From Skermanella mucosa (lineage in GTDB: Bacteria > Pseudomonadota > Alphaproteobacteria > Azospirillales > Azospirillaceae): a stretch of 64,000 nucleotides of DNA. The number at the start of each line of letters is the position of its first letter. Position 1 is the first letter of the stretch. Under the pieces are notes generated by a model. The model ran no database searches. It was not told the DNA's origin and saw only the letters and a list, made by a program, of their open reading frames with translations. A program made the translations under genes and the position numbers. Location: assembly GCF_016765655.2 (NCBI RefSeq), contig NZ_CP086106.1, forward strand, positions 2,290,501 through 2,354,500. The letters are read 5' to 3'. Shown in pieces: positions 9,140 to 18,447 of this stretch.

Positions 9140-9227
9140 CAGAAATCAGCCGGCCGGCCTATGCCCGACGAGGTCGGGGCATTGGCAACAAGTGATAGAT
9201 CGGACTGTTTGGGCACGCAACTCGCGG

Positions 9228-10139
9228 TCAGGCCCACGCCTCGAAACCCTGATCCATCACGACAGACGTATCGATCACCTGCACAGTGTATGGGCCGTTC
9301 CTTTTCTCGCCTGGACAGCCGCGTGGATTGCTGATGAACCGCACGCCCTGATCGGTGAAATCCTGATGAAAGCTGGATCGGCCGAAGCACCAAGTGGTCA
9401 GCTTGCCACCATCCAGACAGTCCGACCAGATTGGCACCAGGGCAGCCGTGCAGGCCGCCTCTGCCTCCAGGTCGCAGATGTGGTCGCCTGTGAAAGTAAT
9501 GGCGTCCACATGGGGAGCCGCGTAGGTGATAACCACGATCTCGTGTATGGACGGATCCGCCGCCGCACCCTTCACCTGCTGAGCCAAAAGCTCTACGTGA
9601 TGTGCGAACAGGTCGTCAGGCAGAACGGCAATTCCGAGTTCCAGGTTGCCGACATCATGGTTGCCGCACGGCATGTCGAACCGTTCCTGATCGGAATCAC
9701 CGCTCCCCGCTACTTCGGCATGGAAATGACTCCAGCCGGTCATGCCGCAAACCAGTGTGCTCTCGATTGTTAAGCCGGAACCAGTGCCAAGATAATAGAT
9801 GCCGTCATGCTGCTCGGCGAACTGCCGGAGCCTCTCGGCCGCTGCGGGACTCCAGTAGCCGTTCGGGTGTTCGCATGACCCCTCAACAAAGATCACGCAT
9901 CGAAACGCCTGCCGGGCCAGCAGGATCTCCTCCATGCTGATGCCTGCTGAGCCCGAAACGTTACCGGCGATTACCAGGATATCGGTCCCGGTCCATCGTC
10001 GCACGATATGCCAGTCGAACTGCTGATTGTCCGGGTAGTGATCGACATGGAGGTCGGAAACCAGAGCGAACTTCAATGCAGGTGTCCTAGCCTCTTGGGT
10101 TTCGCACAAGCCCGCCGAGGCGAAGGCCGCCGACGGCAT
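9228..10139 (-). CDS. Metallophosphoesterase-fold protein, motifs degenerate
   Basis: About 303 aa, calcineurin-like phosphoesterase family. Motif I is intact (LVSDLHVDH). The other metal-binding motifs are altered: GD is read as AGNV, GNHE as EGSCEH, the H-H motif as ITYAAPH, and GH-x-H as CFGRSSFH. The C-terminus keeps the family's NPRGCPGE signature, so alignment is not in doubt. Family members hydrolyse phosphoesters with two metals; this copy may be inactive or bind metal differently. The frame extends to 10421, but family homology starts near ALKFALVSD, so ATG 10139 is the best start. Confidence 0.75.
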   Translation of the reverse strand: MPSAAFASAGLCETQEARTPALKFALVSDLHVDHYPDNQQFDWHIVRRWTGTDILVIAGNVSGSAGISMEEILLARQAFRCVIFVEGSCEHPNGYWSPAAAERLRQFAEQHDGIYYLGTGSGLTIESTLVCGMTGWSHFHAEVAGSGDSDQERFDMPCGNHDVGNLELGIAVLPDDLFAHHVELLAQQVKGAAADPSIHEIVVITYAAPHVDAITFTGDHICDLEAEAACTAALVPIWSDCLDGGKLTTWCFGRSSFHQDFTDQGVRFISNPRGCPGEKRNGPYTVQVIDTSVVMDQGFEAWA

Positions 10140-10380
10140 GGAGCGGCATATCCGCGGCCCTTTCAAACTGAACTTATCAGTATGCTTTCGCGGGGACCAA
10201 AGCAATAAAGTTCCTTTTCGGAAAAGTTCCATATCAAAGAGCATTATGCTTTTCGGCGTGGGCTCATTGGACTTGCAACAAAAGTGTAACCCCGGTATAA
10301 CCAATGCTGCACCGCACAACAACGCCGTGTCGGCTTTTTGGACTAGACCGTAGGTGCTGTCCTGACCTCCGCAGGACAGC

Positions 10381-11172
10381 ATGAGCAACTGCATGGACCC
10401 TCTTGGTATGAATAGCACCACTTCGTCTGATCCAGGAGCGGCATCCTCAAACGGGCAGTTAGACTACCGGCTGCTGGTGGCGACGATCCGGGATCCCTTG
10501 CTGGTGATTTCTCCGGACGGAGTGATCCTGGCGGCCAATCACCCCGCGGCAAGCATGCTGGAAACCCCGCCGAGGGCGGGCGATCTCCTGTGGGGCCACG
10601 TGCCTATGGGCATGGTCTACGATTATGCCGGAGTTGTTGACACTGTCGTTCTCTCCTGTCGGTCCATCCGCTTCGAGCAGCAGGTCGGGGGCCGGTGGTT
10701 CGAAATCTCTGTCGAACCGATGCTCGGGAAAGCAGATCAGACAATGGCCGTTTTGGTCCATGGTAGGGACATAACGGCCAGGAAGCAGATCGAGGCTTGC
10801 CACCGGGCCAGCGAAGCCCTCCTGTCCGTGATCATCGATCATTTGCCCGAATTGATCTACTGGAAGGACCAGCAGGGACGGTTCCTTGGATGCAATCGGG
10901 CCTTCGCTGAGGCCAACGGCCTGACCTCCCCAGAGGAGGTCCGCGGTAAGACCGACTGGGACTTCCTGCCTCCGGGCCAAGCTGCGTCTCTCCACCAGCA
11001 GGACTCCGCCGTGATGACGGAGCATCGCTGCCATCGGGCGGAACAGACTCTCAATCTTCTGACCGGCGATCAAGCTGTGGAGAAAGCCAAGTTGCCGCTG
11101 TTCACCGAGAGCGGTGATGTGATGGGTGTTCTGTCTGTTGCACAGAAGGTGAACGAGGCGGAGGAGAAGTGA
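10381..11172 (+). CDS. PAS-PAS sensory protein without output domain
   Basis: 263 aa. PAS 1 (about residues 25-135; LLVISPDGVILAANHPAASM, ending VHGRDITARK) and PAS 2 (about 140-258; WKDQQGRFLGCNRAFAEANGL, ending GVLSVAQKVNEAEEK). The architecture and sequence parallel the two PAS domains of the kinase at 290-1762, but the protein stops exactly where HisKA would begin. It may be a truncated kinase or a free-standing partner that heterodimerises through PAS. AGGA precedes the ATG at 10381. Confidence 0.85.
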   Translation: MSNCMDPLGMNSTTSSDPGAASSNGQLDYRLLVATIRDPLLVISPDGVILAANHPAASMLETPPRAGDLLWGHVPMGMVYDYAGVVDTVVLSCRSIRFEQQVGGRWFEISVEPMLGKADQTMAVLVHGRDITARKQIEACHRASEALLSVIIDHLPELIYWKDQQGRFLGCNRAFAEANGLTSPEEVRGKTDWDFLPPGQAASLHQQDSAVMTEHRCHRAEQTLNLLTGDQAVEKAKLPLFTESGDVMGVLSVAQKVNEAEEK

Positions 11173-11329
11173 GCCAGAACCCCTAGACAAACATCATGAC
11201 ATAGCGTGAGCAGTCATTGCTCCGTGCATCTCTAAAGTCTCTGCTTTTGTCTTCAGTAGACAACGAACCCGCCTTACCGATTACGGCACTGCGGAAGATA
11301 TGCCGAACAGAGGTGAAGGAAATTCATCA

Positions 11330-11524
11330 ATGATCAAGCAGGCAGGTCAATGGAAGGTTACGTTCTGTCTGCCGGGCGGCGAACCCGTAGATCTCTTGTA
11401 TACGACAGACAACTATGACGATGCCAGGAGCTTTGCGACGGAAGTCCAGTCAGCGGACCAAAAGCTGGTACCGAAGATCACTCGGACTGACGAGAACTCA
11501 CCGCCCCCGAAAGGTAGGACGTGA
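11330..11524 (+). CDS. Small hypothetical protein (64 aa)
   Basis: Starts MIKQAGQWKVTFCLPGGE, preceded by GAAGGA about 8 nt upstream; the frame also extends to 11300. It has a compact beta-alpha look (WKVTFCLPGG, DDARSFATEVQSADQ) and a basic/proline tail. No known domain. Confidence 0.55.
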   Translation: MIKQAGQWKVTFCLPGGEPVDLLYTTDNYDDARSFATEVQSADQKLVPKITRTDENSPPPKGRT

Positions 11525-11637
11525 TTGCCTTTCGAGAGCATTATGAACGAGTCAGGGCGGCGTGGAAGCCCATCACGGCTCCCATCTGTATTGGAGCATT
11601 ACCTAGGCAACGACGGCAAAGCTGTTGCTCTTGGTGA

Positions 11638-12039
11638 TCACTTGCCTTCGATACTGACATCGAACTGGCGTAATTGGTCGGCCACCAGAGTCGCCCGAGC
11701 CCTCCGGAGCCGGGCGATGAGTTCGTCAATCTGCTCAGGCGTGTCCAGGGCAATGGCTTCGCTGGCTGCAACTGTGCTGGTCAGTCGAACGGAGGGCCGG
11801 CCATTGAGCGTCTCGCCCATGGTCAAGGCATAAGGGACCGGTCGCTGGTAGCTACCGCGGATCTGCCAGTCTTCAGCAGGATCGATAGCCCGCCTTTCGG
11901 CCGCCCGCACCGCATTGAAGATCATCGCGGCGGTTTGTTCACCGACATTTCGGGGCTGGCCGGTGGTTTCGTCCTTGCGGTAATCCAGGATGGAAACGCG
12001 TTGGATCGCATCCAGGATCTGGTCGGTCCAGTCGCTCAT
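11638..12039 (-). CDS. Hypothetical protein (133 aa)
   Basis: Starts MSDWTDQILDAIQRVSILDY with CCGGAGG 6 nt upstream, which decides the start against the longer frame at 12078. It has a helical N-terminus (VGEQTAAMIFNAVRAAERRA), a central beta segment (GRPSVRLTSTVAASEAIALD) and a C-terminal helix (EQIDELIARLRRARATLVAD). No catalytic motif or signal peptide. The codon pattern looks genuinely coding, but the family is not recognised. Confidence 0.6.
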   Translation of the reverse strand: MSDWTDQILDAIQRVSILDYRKDETTGQPRNVGEQTAAMIFNAVRAAERRAIDPAEDWQIRGSYQRPVPYALTMGETLNGRPSVRLTSTVAASEAIALDTPEQIDELIARLRRARATLVADQLRQFDVSIEGK

Positions 12040-12374
12040 GTCGGCCTCCGGTGATGGCGTGCTTGGGATCCACAACACCTGTACCGGGATTGAATTCCGC
12101 CAGAAGCAGCATGATGCCGTCTATACGCGGATGTATGGCTCGCGACACCGGCAGCGGGATGATTGAGCCTCATTCAGGGGCCAGTCGTCCCCCATCTCAA
12201 CAAATTCATCGCTCCTGCCCTGTCATTTCTGGAAGCTGGTGACCTGCTGTTTCGTCAGGGGCACAGTCATCTCATCGCATTGCATGGTGAACGGGGCCAG
12301 GAATTTCTCTTCCCCATTCTCACCGGATTTGCGTGAACGGAAGACCGATGTACATCCCTGCCGCCTCGACAGCT
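12040..12374. other. Intergenic, nothing recognised
   Basis: Several short frames on both strands without ribosome-binding sites. The left part should hold the promoter of the minus-strand gene at 11638. Confidence 0.3.
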
Positions 12375-12686
12375 TCAAGGCTGCTCGTCAACGTGGATTG
12401 ATTGTATCGCAGCAATCTGCCGCTTCACGTCCAAGATGGCAGCCTCCGCTGCCCTGGTAGCTCGCCCCTCGCCGGCCGCCTCACCGAGACCTACTACGGC
12501 TCTACCGCCATCCCGCATCACGCTGCTGACATCCACGAAGTCGAGGCATATCAGCCCTGGGACCATTAGCAGGTCCGTGATGGAGCGGATGGCAAGGCAG
12601 GTCCGCTGCTGGGCGTCACTGGGATCTTCGATGCCGGCCTTCCTGGTTTTCTGGCAGACATCGGTGCAGAGATGGCAGAACTTCAT
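12375..12686 (-). CDS. Mini-protein resembling the FtsZ T7-loop/H8 region
   Basis: 103 aa. Residues about 32-84 match the middle of FtsZ: AIRSITDLLMVPGLICLDF, then VDVSSVMRDGGRAVVGLGEA and GEGRATRAAEAAI. This corresponds to the end of H7, the T7 synergy loop (NxDFxD in FtsZ, here CLDFVD) and helix H8 onward. The T7 Asp pair (D49, D52) is kept; the Asn is Cys47. The G-box (GGGTGTG) is absent, so it cannot bind GTP as FtsZ does. The N-terminus (MKFCHLCTDVCQ) is cysteine-rich. It could be a decayed ftsZ copy or a small protein that docks on FtsZ. The ribosome-binding site is weak (GGTGACCC). Confidence 0.55.
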   Translation of the reverse strand: MKFCHLCTDVCQKTRKAGIEDPSDAQQRTCLAIRSITDLLMVPGLICLDFVDVSSVMRDGGRAVVGLGEAAGEGRATRAAEAAILDVKRQIAAIQSIHVDEQP

Positions 12687-12949
12687 GGGTCACCTCATGG
12701 GGCGTCCACATCAGCCAGCCATGGATTGGCCGACTGGCAAGAGGAACCCTATGAAGCCCCAGCTACCATTTGCATCGGTTAACCGCAGGCCCTTGGAGGA
12801 GCCCCCAGGGGCGGCCTTGACGAACCCGCCGATCATGACCAGCAAGCGGAGCGGCAACAAGACAAATGATCAATGAGCCGCCCGCGACTTGCCGATCAGC
12901 GGACCGCCCCGTTACGATCGACCCTCGGCAAACATGGCAGGTCGCAGGC

Positions 12950-15346
12950 ATGGCATTTCACGAAGATCCACTCCTGGTCCACTGGGCGATTGGGTACCTG
13001 CACGATACCGAGTTCGCTCGGCCGGACCCACGGAAGTTCGTCGAGGAGACATTCCTCAGCCCATCAGCGGTCCGACATTATTTCGACACCTGGGAGCCGC
13101 ATGACCTCAACGTGCTGATCGGTCTTGTCCCCGACCCAGTCCTCGCCGAACACGCGGACCGGCTGGTGGAGATGTGGCCGACGCTGCCCTATCGGGCCGC
13201 CATTGACGCCGCTGCCTTCCTGGCCCGCCACGATAACGTCCGTGCTGCCAGCTTGTTCGAGGGCTACTTGTCCGCACCGGATACTGTCCGCCCCCGGCAG
13301 GTCGTTGGTATTCTCCAATCGCTGGATCACCTCGCCCCCGAGGCGACCCGCCGGATCATTGATCTCGCCCAGCCCGTGATCGAGACCCTCGCCGACACCG
13401 ATGATGCCTATGCGGCAAACATCGCACGGATCACGGCGGCCCTGCGTTCCCGTCATCCGGCCCGCATCGACATGGTCCGACGGTTCCTGTCAGAGTGGGC
13501 CAACGAACGGGGAGAGAGGGCCTATGCCAACCATCTAGAAACAATTGCTGCCGTCCTGTTCGGCGATCGCTCCCAGTTTAGCATCGTCCGCGATTACGTA
13601 CTCGGCTTCACCAAGCAGAGCGTCGGTCCGGTTGCGGCGTTCATTTACCAGTCCGGGCTCGACATCACCGCGGTCGATAATATCCTGCGACCCCTCCGCA
13701 CCAATGACCGCAAAGCCGCCGAAAGGGCTGTTATGCTGCTCGAGGCGGTGTCGCGAGGCATGGTCGCCGCAACGGTCGGCGAGCCCGCCTGGGAGGATCT
13801 CATCGCCCTGGTCGAACAGGGCTTCTCACAACCATCGTCGCCGAAGGCGAAGCGGATCTGGCACGGCGTCATTGCCCTGGCTGGTGTGCTCAGCGTCCAC
13901 CGGCGGGAACGGCTTGATCTAAGCGAGATCCATGATCGGGACGTCTGGCCGCTGATTGCAGCGGACATGCGGCTTCCGCCGGGCCTGGATGAAGTGGGCG
14001 GACACCTTCGCACGCTGCCGCTAGACGAGGTCACCGGTCACCTGACCCGGATTGCTCGCGAGCATGCCGATGACTATGGAGCCGTCCATGCCGCTGATCT
14101 GATGGCTCAACTCGGTGATCCGGCGTTCCTGCCCGTGCTGATCGACCTGATGGACGCTGAGTTCGAAGAGAGTCGCGATGCCGCCATCAGGGCGGTGGAG
14201 ACGTTCGGCGACACTGCCATCGAGTACCTTAGTCAGCATTTCGACCGGCTCCCCGAGTTCGTCCGCATCCTTGCCCTGGGACTGGCCGTGAGGAATGGAT
14301 CGCCAGGAGCGGTCGGCCTGATCGATCGGCACTGGGACGCGTTTCTCGACGAGAGCGATTATGAACTCGGCGAAGCCGTCCTGGCTCTGGATGAGCCGGA
14401 GTTGAACGAGCGGTTGAAGGGATTGGTCGGTCAGAACTTGCAAGGTATGGACCGGGCCTTTGTCATTCTCGGCTTGCTGTATGGCGGTTTGGCGGAGGAG
14501 CATCGGGAGATCGAGAGGCTGGTCCGATCGCAGTTCGACAAGGACAACCGCCGACAGCATGCCTTCCTGGTGGAAACCCTCAATGGCGACCTTGGCGTAC
14601 CCAGACTCGACGTTCCGCTGACATGCATCAGATGCGGACACACCGCGACCTACGCGGTGCATGAAGTCTGGGTATTGCCGGACGCTCCCAACCCCCAACC
14701 CTTCCTGGCCGAGGACATCGCCTGCACGGCCTGCGGGGCGGTGTCGGAGTTCGAGTTCACCCCCGACGCCATCGAAGCCATCACGGCAAAACTTGCCGAT
14801 TTACCGCAGGAGGACTGGCTGTTCTCGCGGGGCGACCGGTTCTCACCAGTCAAGCGGCGGTCGTTCACCGGGGCGTTCGGGGAGAAGCTGTCGGCCCAGC
14901 AGTTGCTTGCCCAACTCGGGGAGGAATCCGTGAAGGGCGAAGCGTACCGGCTCCTTCGACTCGGACATGCCTATCATGCCGCGAATCGGTTTGTCGAAGC
15001 GGAGCGTCTCTACCGGCAGGCCATTGACACGGATCCCGCCTGGGTCGAGGCGTACTACGGGCTCGCCGACACCCTCGAACGCCGCGAACAGATCCAGGAG
15101 GCGATTGCAATGCTTGAAGCCGGGGCGAGGCACGGCAAAACATTGCCCTGTCGGCGACCGCTCGGCTGGCCCACCCTGGGTGATTTCATCCATGAATACC
15201 TTGGACTTCACACCAAGCTGGCCGCTATGGCCGGACAGCATGGGAAACTCGCCGCGTCGATGTTCGCGACCAAGGTTCACCGCAACGATCCTTGTCCCGT
15301 CGGTACGGGCAAGAAGGTCAAGAAGTGCTGCGGCGGAGAGGGGTGA
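12950..15346 (+). CDS. HEAT-repeat / zinc-ribbon / TPR / SEC-C protein
   Basis: Large soluble protein (about 798 aa). Residues roughly 1-550 are alpha-solenoid HEAT-like (for example LADTDDAYAANIARITAAL, GDPAFLPVLIDLMDAE, AIRAVETFGDTAIEYL). A zinc-ribbon-like pair CIRC...CTAC lies near residue 560-605. TPR repeats follow (AYRLLRLGHAYHAANRFVEA, WVEAYYGLADTLERREQ). The C-terminus is a SEC-C metal-binding motif, RNDPCPVGTGKKVKKCCG. SEC-C in SecA binds zinc and contacts SecB or ribosomes; here it probably mediates protein contacts. The frame opens at 12866, but MAFHEDPLL at 12950 begins the conserved-looking part. Function unknown. Confidence 0.8.
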   Translation: MAFHEDPLLVHWAIGYLHDTEFARPDPRKFVEETFLSPSAVRHYFDTWEPHDLNVLIGLVPDPVLAEHADRLVEMWPTLPYRAAIDAAAFLARHDNVRAASLFEGYLSAPDTVRPRQVVGILQSLDHLAPEATRRIIDLAQPVIETLADTDDAYAANIARITAALRSRHPARIDMVRRFLSEWANERGERAYANHLETIAAVLFGDRSQFSIVRDYVLGFTKQSVGPVAAFIYQSGLDITAVDNILRPLRTNDRKAAERAVMLLEAVSRGMVAATVGEPAWEDLIALVEQGFSQPSSPKAKRIWHGVIALAGVLSVHRRERLDLSEIHDRDVWPLIAADMRLPPGLDEVGGHLRTLPLDEVTGHLTRIAREHADDYGAVHAADLMAQLGDPAFLPVLIDLMDAEFEESRDAAIRAVETFGDTAIEYLSQHFDRLPEFVRILALGLAVRNGSPGAVGLIDRHWDAFLDESDYELGEAVLALDEPELNERLKGLVGQNLQGMDRAFVILGLLYGGLAEEHREIERLVRSQFDKDNRRQHAFLVETLNGDLGVPRLDVPLTCIRCGHTATYAVHEVWVLPDAPNPQPFLAEDIACTACGAVSEFEFTPDAIEAITAKLADLPQEDWLFSRGDRFSPVKRRSFTGAFGEKLSAQQLLAQLGEESVKGEAYRLLRLGHAYHAANRFVEAERLYRQAIDTDPAWVEAYYGLADTLERREQIQEAIAMLEAGARHGKTLPCRRPLGWPTLGDFIHEYLGLHTKLAAMAGQHGKLAASMFATKVHRNDPCPVGTGKKVKKCCGGEG

Positions 15347-15534
15347 GCGGAAGGTGGTCGCGACGCCAGATGCTCCCGGTTCTGCCGGGTCCCCCGCTTC
15401 AACGCCCGAGACGTTTCGCAACCTGAGGCCAGTGTGCCGCCGGTCAGTTTCGTAGTCAATGACACTACGCTCGGAAGTACCACACGGTACCGCACCGCAG
15501 AGGGATCATCCTCATACGTTCCAATGGGTATCCA
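15347..15534. other. Convergent intergenic spacer
   Basis: Lies between the 3' ends of the SEC-C gene (plus) and the cold-shock gene (minus). No clear hairpin terminator or frame was found. Confidence 0.3.
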
Positions 15535-16100
15535 TCAGATCACCTCGAGGCCATCGGCTTCCGTACCCTTTTGCCCAGCCTTTTCAGTGAAGCGGATACG
15601 CTGGTTTTCCCTTAGGGTACTCAATCCAGCCCGCTCGACCGCACTGATGTAGACGAAAACGTTATTGCCGCCTTGATCGGGGCGATGAACCCAAAGCCCG
15701 TGTCCGGGTTGAACCACTTCAAGGTACCTTCGACAGTTCCGCCACCGCTGGGCTTTAACCAATATCCATAGTCGTCGTAGTCGCTGACGTTCTGGCGGGG
15801 ATACCGGGTTCCGGTTGCAGGGCGACTGCTACGCTGGCCTGAAGCAGAACCAGCCTCCACGCTGTGGATGGTCGAGACCTGAGGGCCTTTCTGCCCGTCG
15901 GCCAGATCACACACGAGGATCGCTCCTTCACCGGGGCTTTGAAGACCAGCCTGCTCCACAACCGAGACATGGAGGAACACATCAGCCGAACCATCATCCG
16001 GCGTGACGAAGCCGAAGCCTTTGGATGGATTGTACCATTTCACAGTGGCACGGACATGGGTGGCGAAGGGACGAGGAGTGCGGGGAGGACCGAAGGGCAT
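15535..16100 (-). pseudogene. Double cold-shock-domain protein, frameshifted
   Basis: Two tandem cold-shock domains. CSD1 has VKWYNPSKGFGFVTPDDG and DVFLHVSVVEQAGL (RNP1 and RNP2 both present); a linker rich in Ser/Arg/Tyr follows; CSD2 begins LKWFNPDTGFGFIAP. Directly after IAP the frame breaks near 15680: the natural continuation DQGGNNVFVYISAVERAGL is in another frame and ends at 15535. One missing C in a CCCC run (GCCCCGATC) explains it. As written, translation would stop at 15621 with a scrambled second domain. It may be a real mutation or a homopolymer sequencing error; the intact protein would be a Csp-type RNA chaperone. Confidence 0.8.
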
Positions 16101-16245
16101 GTGGTAGCTCAATCACGATGGTGTGGTAAGTTGCCGCACTGTACATGTTGGCTGTGAAAAGGCACATGCTCCCTGACGGCGGTGACCTAATGGAACTGCA
16201 AGCGAATTCCCTGTCACGGCAAGGCTTCTCGGTAAGCTGCCCAGC

Positions 16246-18447
16246 ATGAACAATCCGGCTTCCATTCCGGACCGCGAACCCCTGGCCGGGCTGGTCGAAC
16301 GGGTCACCTATCACAATCCCGACAATGGCTACTGCGTGCTCCGGGTAAAGGTTCGGGGGCACCGCGACCTCGTGACCGTGCTCGGCCATGCCGCCTCCAT
16401 TTCGGCCGGTGAGTTCGTCCAAGCGTCAGGCAAGTGGGAAGTTCATCGCGAACACGGCCAGCAGTTCCGGGCGGCCTTCCTGAAGTCAGCACCTCCGTCA
16501 TCGCTGGAGGGCATGGAGAAGTACCTGGGCTCGGGGCTGATCAAGGGCATCGGCCCGGTTTATGCGAAGAAACTGGTCAGGGCGTTCGGCGAGGCCGTGT
16601 TCGACATAATCGAGCAGCAGGGCGAGCGGCTGATCGAGGTCGCCGGCATCGGTCCCAAGCGGGCATCCAAGATTCGGCTGGCCTGGAGCGATCAGAAAGC
16701 CATCCGCGAGATCATGGTGTTCCTACAATCCCACGGCGTCGGCACCTCGCGGGCGGTCCGCATCTACAAGACCTACGGGGCCGACGCGATCCCGCTGGTA
16801 ACCGAGAACCCGTACCGGCTGGCCCGTGATATCCGCGGCATCGGCTTCAAGACCGCCGACATGATCGCGGAGAAGCTCGGCATTCCCAAGACGGCGATGA
16901 TCCGGGCCAGAGCCGGCATCTCCTATGCCCTGCTGAATGCGGTCGATGATGGTCACTGTGGACTGCCCCGTGACGAGTTGCTGAAGTTGGCCGAGGAGTT
17001 GTTGGAGATCCCGACCGAAATCCTGGAAGACGCGATCAATCTCGAACTCGGCGACGGCATGGTAGTCGCCGACACCATCGGGGAACGCCAGTGCGTCTTC
17101 ATGAGAAAGCTGTGGGAAGCCGAACGGACCATCGCCGAGCGGCTCCGGGTACTGCGGGACGGCCAGCCGCCCTGGCCGACCATCGAGGCCGACAAGGCCA
17201 TCGAGTGGGTGCAAATGAAGCTCTGCGTCACGCTGGCGGAAAGCCAGCAGGCGGCGGTCCGGATGGCCCTGGCGTCCAAGGTCGTGGTCATCACCGGCGG
17301 ACCGGGGGTGGGTAAAACCACACTGGTCAATGCCATCCTGAAGATCCTGGCGGCCAAAAGGGTCGAGGTCATGCTGGCCGCCCCCACCGGCCGGGCGGCC
17401 AAGCGGATGACCGAGGCGACCGGGTTGGAAGCCAAGACCATCCACCGGCTACTGGAGTTCGATCCCGCCGGCGGTGGATTCAAGCGGACGGAGGAGAACC
17501 CACTGGACTGCAACCTGCTGGTCCTGGACGAGACCAGCATGGTCGATGTGCCGATTATGGCGTCGACCCTGAAGGCAGTCAGGAACGGCTCCGCCGTGAT
17601 CATGGTCGGTGACGTGGACCAGCTTCCCTCGGTCGGTCCCGGACAGGTACTGGCCGACATCATCGGCTCCGGCATGGTACCTGTGGTGCGACTGACCGAG
17701 GTGTTCCGGCAGGCCGCCGAGAGCCAGATTATCACCAATGCCCACCGGATCAACGCCGGCCGCTTGCCCGATCTCAAGCCACCAGCGGACGGCCGGAACT
17801 CGGACTTCTACTTCATCGACGCTGCCGACTCCGAGGACGCAGCCCGCAAGGTCGTCGAGGTCGTGCAGAACCGGATTCCCAGGCGGTTCGGCTTCGACGC
17901 CATCAGGGACATCCAGGTGCTGGCCCCGATGAACCGGGGCGGATTGGGAGCCCGGACGCTGAACGTCGCCCTCCAGGCGGTTCTGAACCCCGCCACCGGC
18001 CAGCCCCAGGTGGAGCGGTTCGGTTGGACCTACCGCCCGGGCGACAAGGTGATGCAGACCACCAACGACTACGACAAGGAGGTCTTCAACGGCGATCTGG
18101 GGTTCGTCTCGACCATCGATGCTGATGCCCAGGAAGTGACGATCACCTTCGACGGCCGGGACGTGGTGTACCAGTTTGGTGAATTGGACGAGGTGTCTCT
18201 CGCCTTCGCGACGACTATCCACAAGAGCCAGGGTTCGGAGTACCCGGCCGTCGTGATCCCCGTGGGCATGACCCATTACATGATGCTGCGGCGGAACCTG
18301 ATCTATACCGGCGTCACCCGTGGCAAGAAGCTGGTCGTGCTGGTCGGTCAGCGAAAAGCTGTCGGGATCGCTGTCCGGTCGGCCGAGGGTGGGCGGCGGT
18401 GGTCGAAGCTCCGGGAACTGCTGGAGAGTGCTGCGGTCAGAAATTGA
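16246..18447 (+). CDS. recD2: RecD2-like ATP-dependent DNA helicase (SF1B)
   Basis: 733 aa. The N-terminal OB-like domain (GLVERVTYHNPDNGYCVLRV) is followed by helix-hairpin-helix repeats (LIKGIGPVYAKKLVRAFG, LIEVAGIGPKRASKIRLAW, IRGIGFKTADMIAEKLGI) typical of RecD2. Helicase motifs: Walker A GGPGVGKTT near residue 353, Walker B LDETSMVD near 428, GDVDQLPSVGPG, and the C-terminal TTIHKSQGSEYPAVVIP and YTGVTRGKKLVVLVG. RecD2 is a 5'-3' helicase acting in repair outside RecBCD, and no recB or recC is present here. The start fits the family. Confidence 0.93.
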   Translation: MNNPASIPDREPLAGLVERVTYHNPDNGYCVLRVKVRGHRDLVTVLGHAASISAGEFVQASGKWEVHREHGQQFRAAFLKSAPPSSLEGMEKYLGSGLIKGIGPVYAKKLVRAFGEAVFDIIEQQGERLIEVAGIGPKRASKIRLAWSDQKAIREIMVFLQSHGVGTSRAVRIYKTYGADAIPLVTENPYRLARDIRGIGFKTADMIAEKLGIPKTAMIRARAGISYALLNAVDDGHCGLPRDELLKLAEELLEIPTEILEDAINLELGDGMVVADTIGERQCVFMRKLWEAERTIAERLRVLRDGQPPWPTIEADKAIEWVQMKLCVTLAESQQAAVRMALASKVVVITGGPGVGKTTLVNAILKILAAKRVEVMLAAPTGRAAKRMTEATGLEAKTIHRLLEFDPAGGGFKRTEENPLDCNLLVLDETSMVDVPIMASTLKAVRNGSAVIMVGDVDQLPSVGPGQVLADIIGSGMVPVVRLTEVFRQAAESQIITNAHRINAGRLPDLKPPADGRNSDFYFIDAADSEDAARKVVEVVQNRIPRRFGFDAIRDIQVLAPMNRGGLGARTLNVALQAVLNPATGQPQVERFGWTYRPGDKVMQTTNDYDKEVFNGDLGFVSTIDADAQEVTITFDGRDVVYQFGELDEVSLAFATTIHKSQGSEYPAVVIPVGMTHYMMLRRNLIYTGVTRGKKLVVLVGQRKAVGIAVRSAEGGRRWSKLRELLESAAVRN

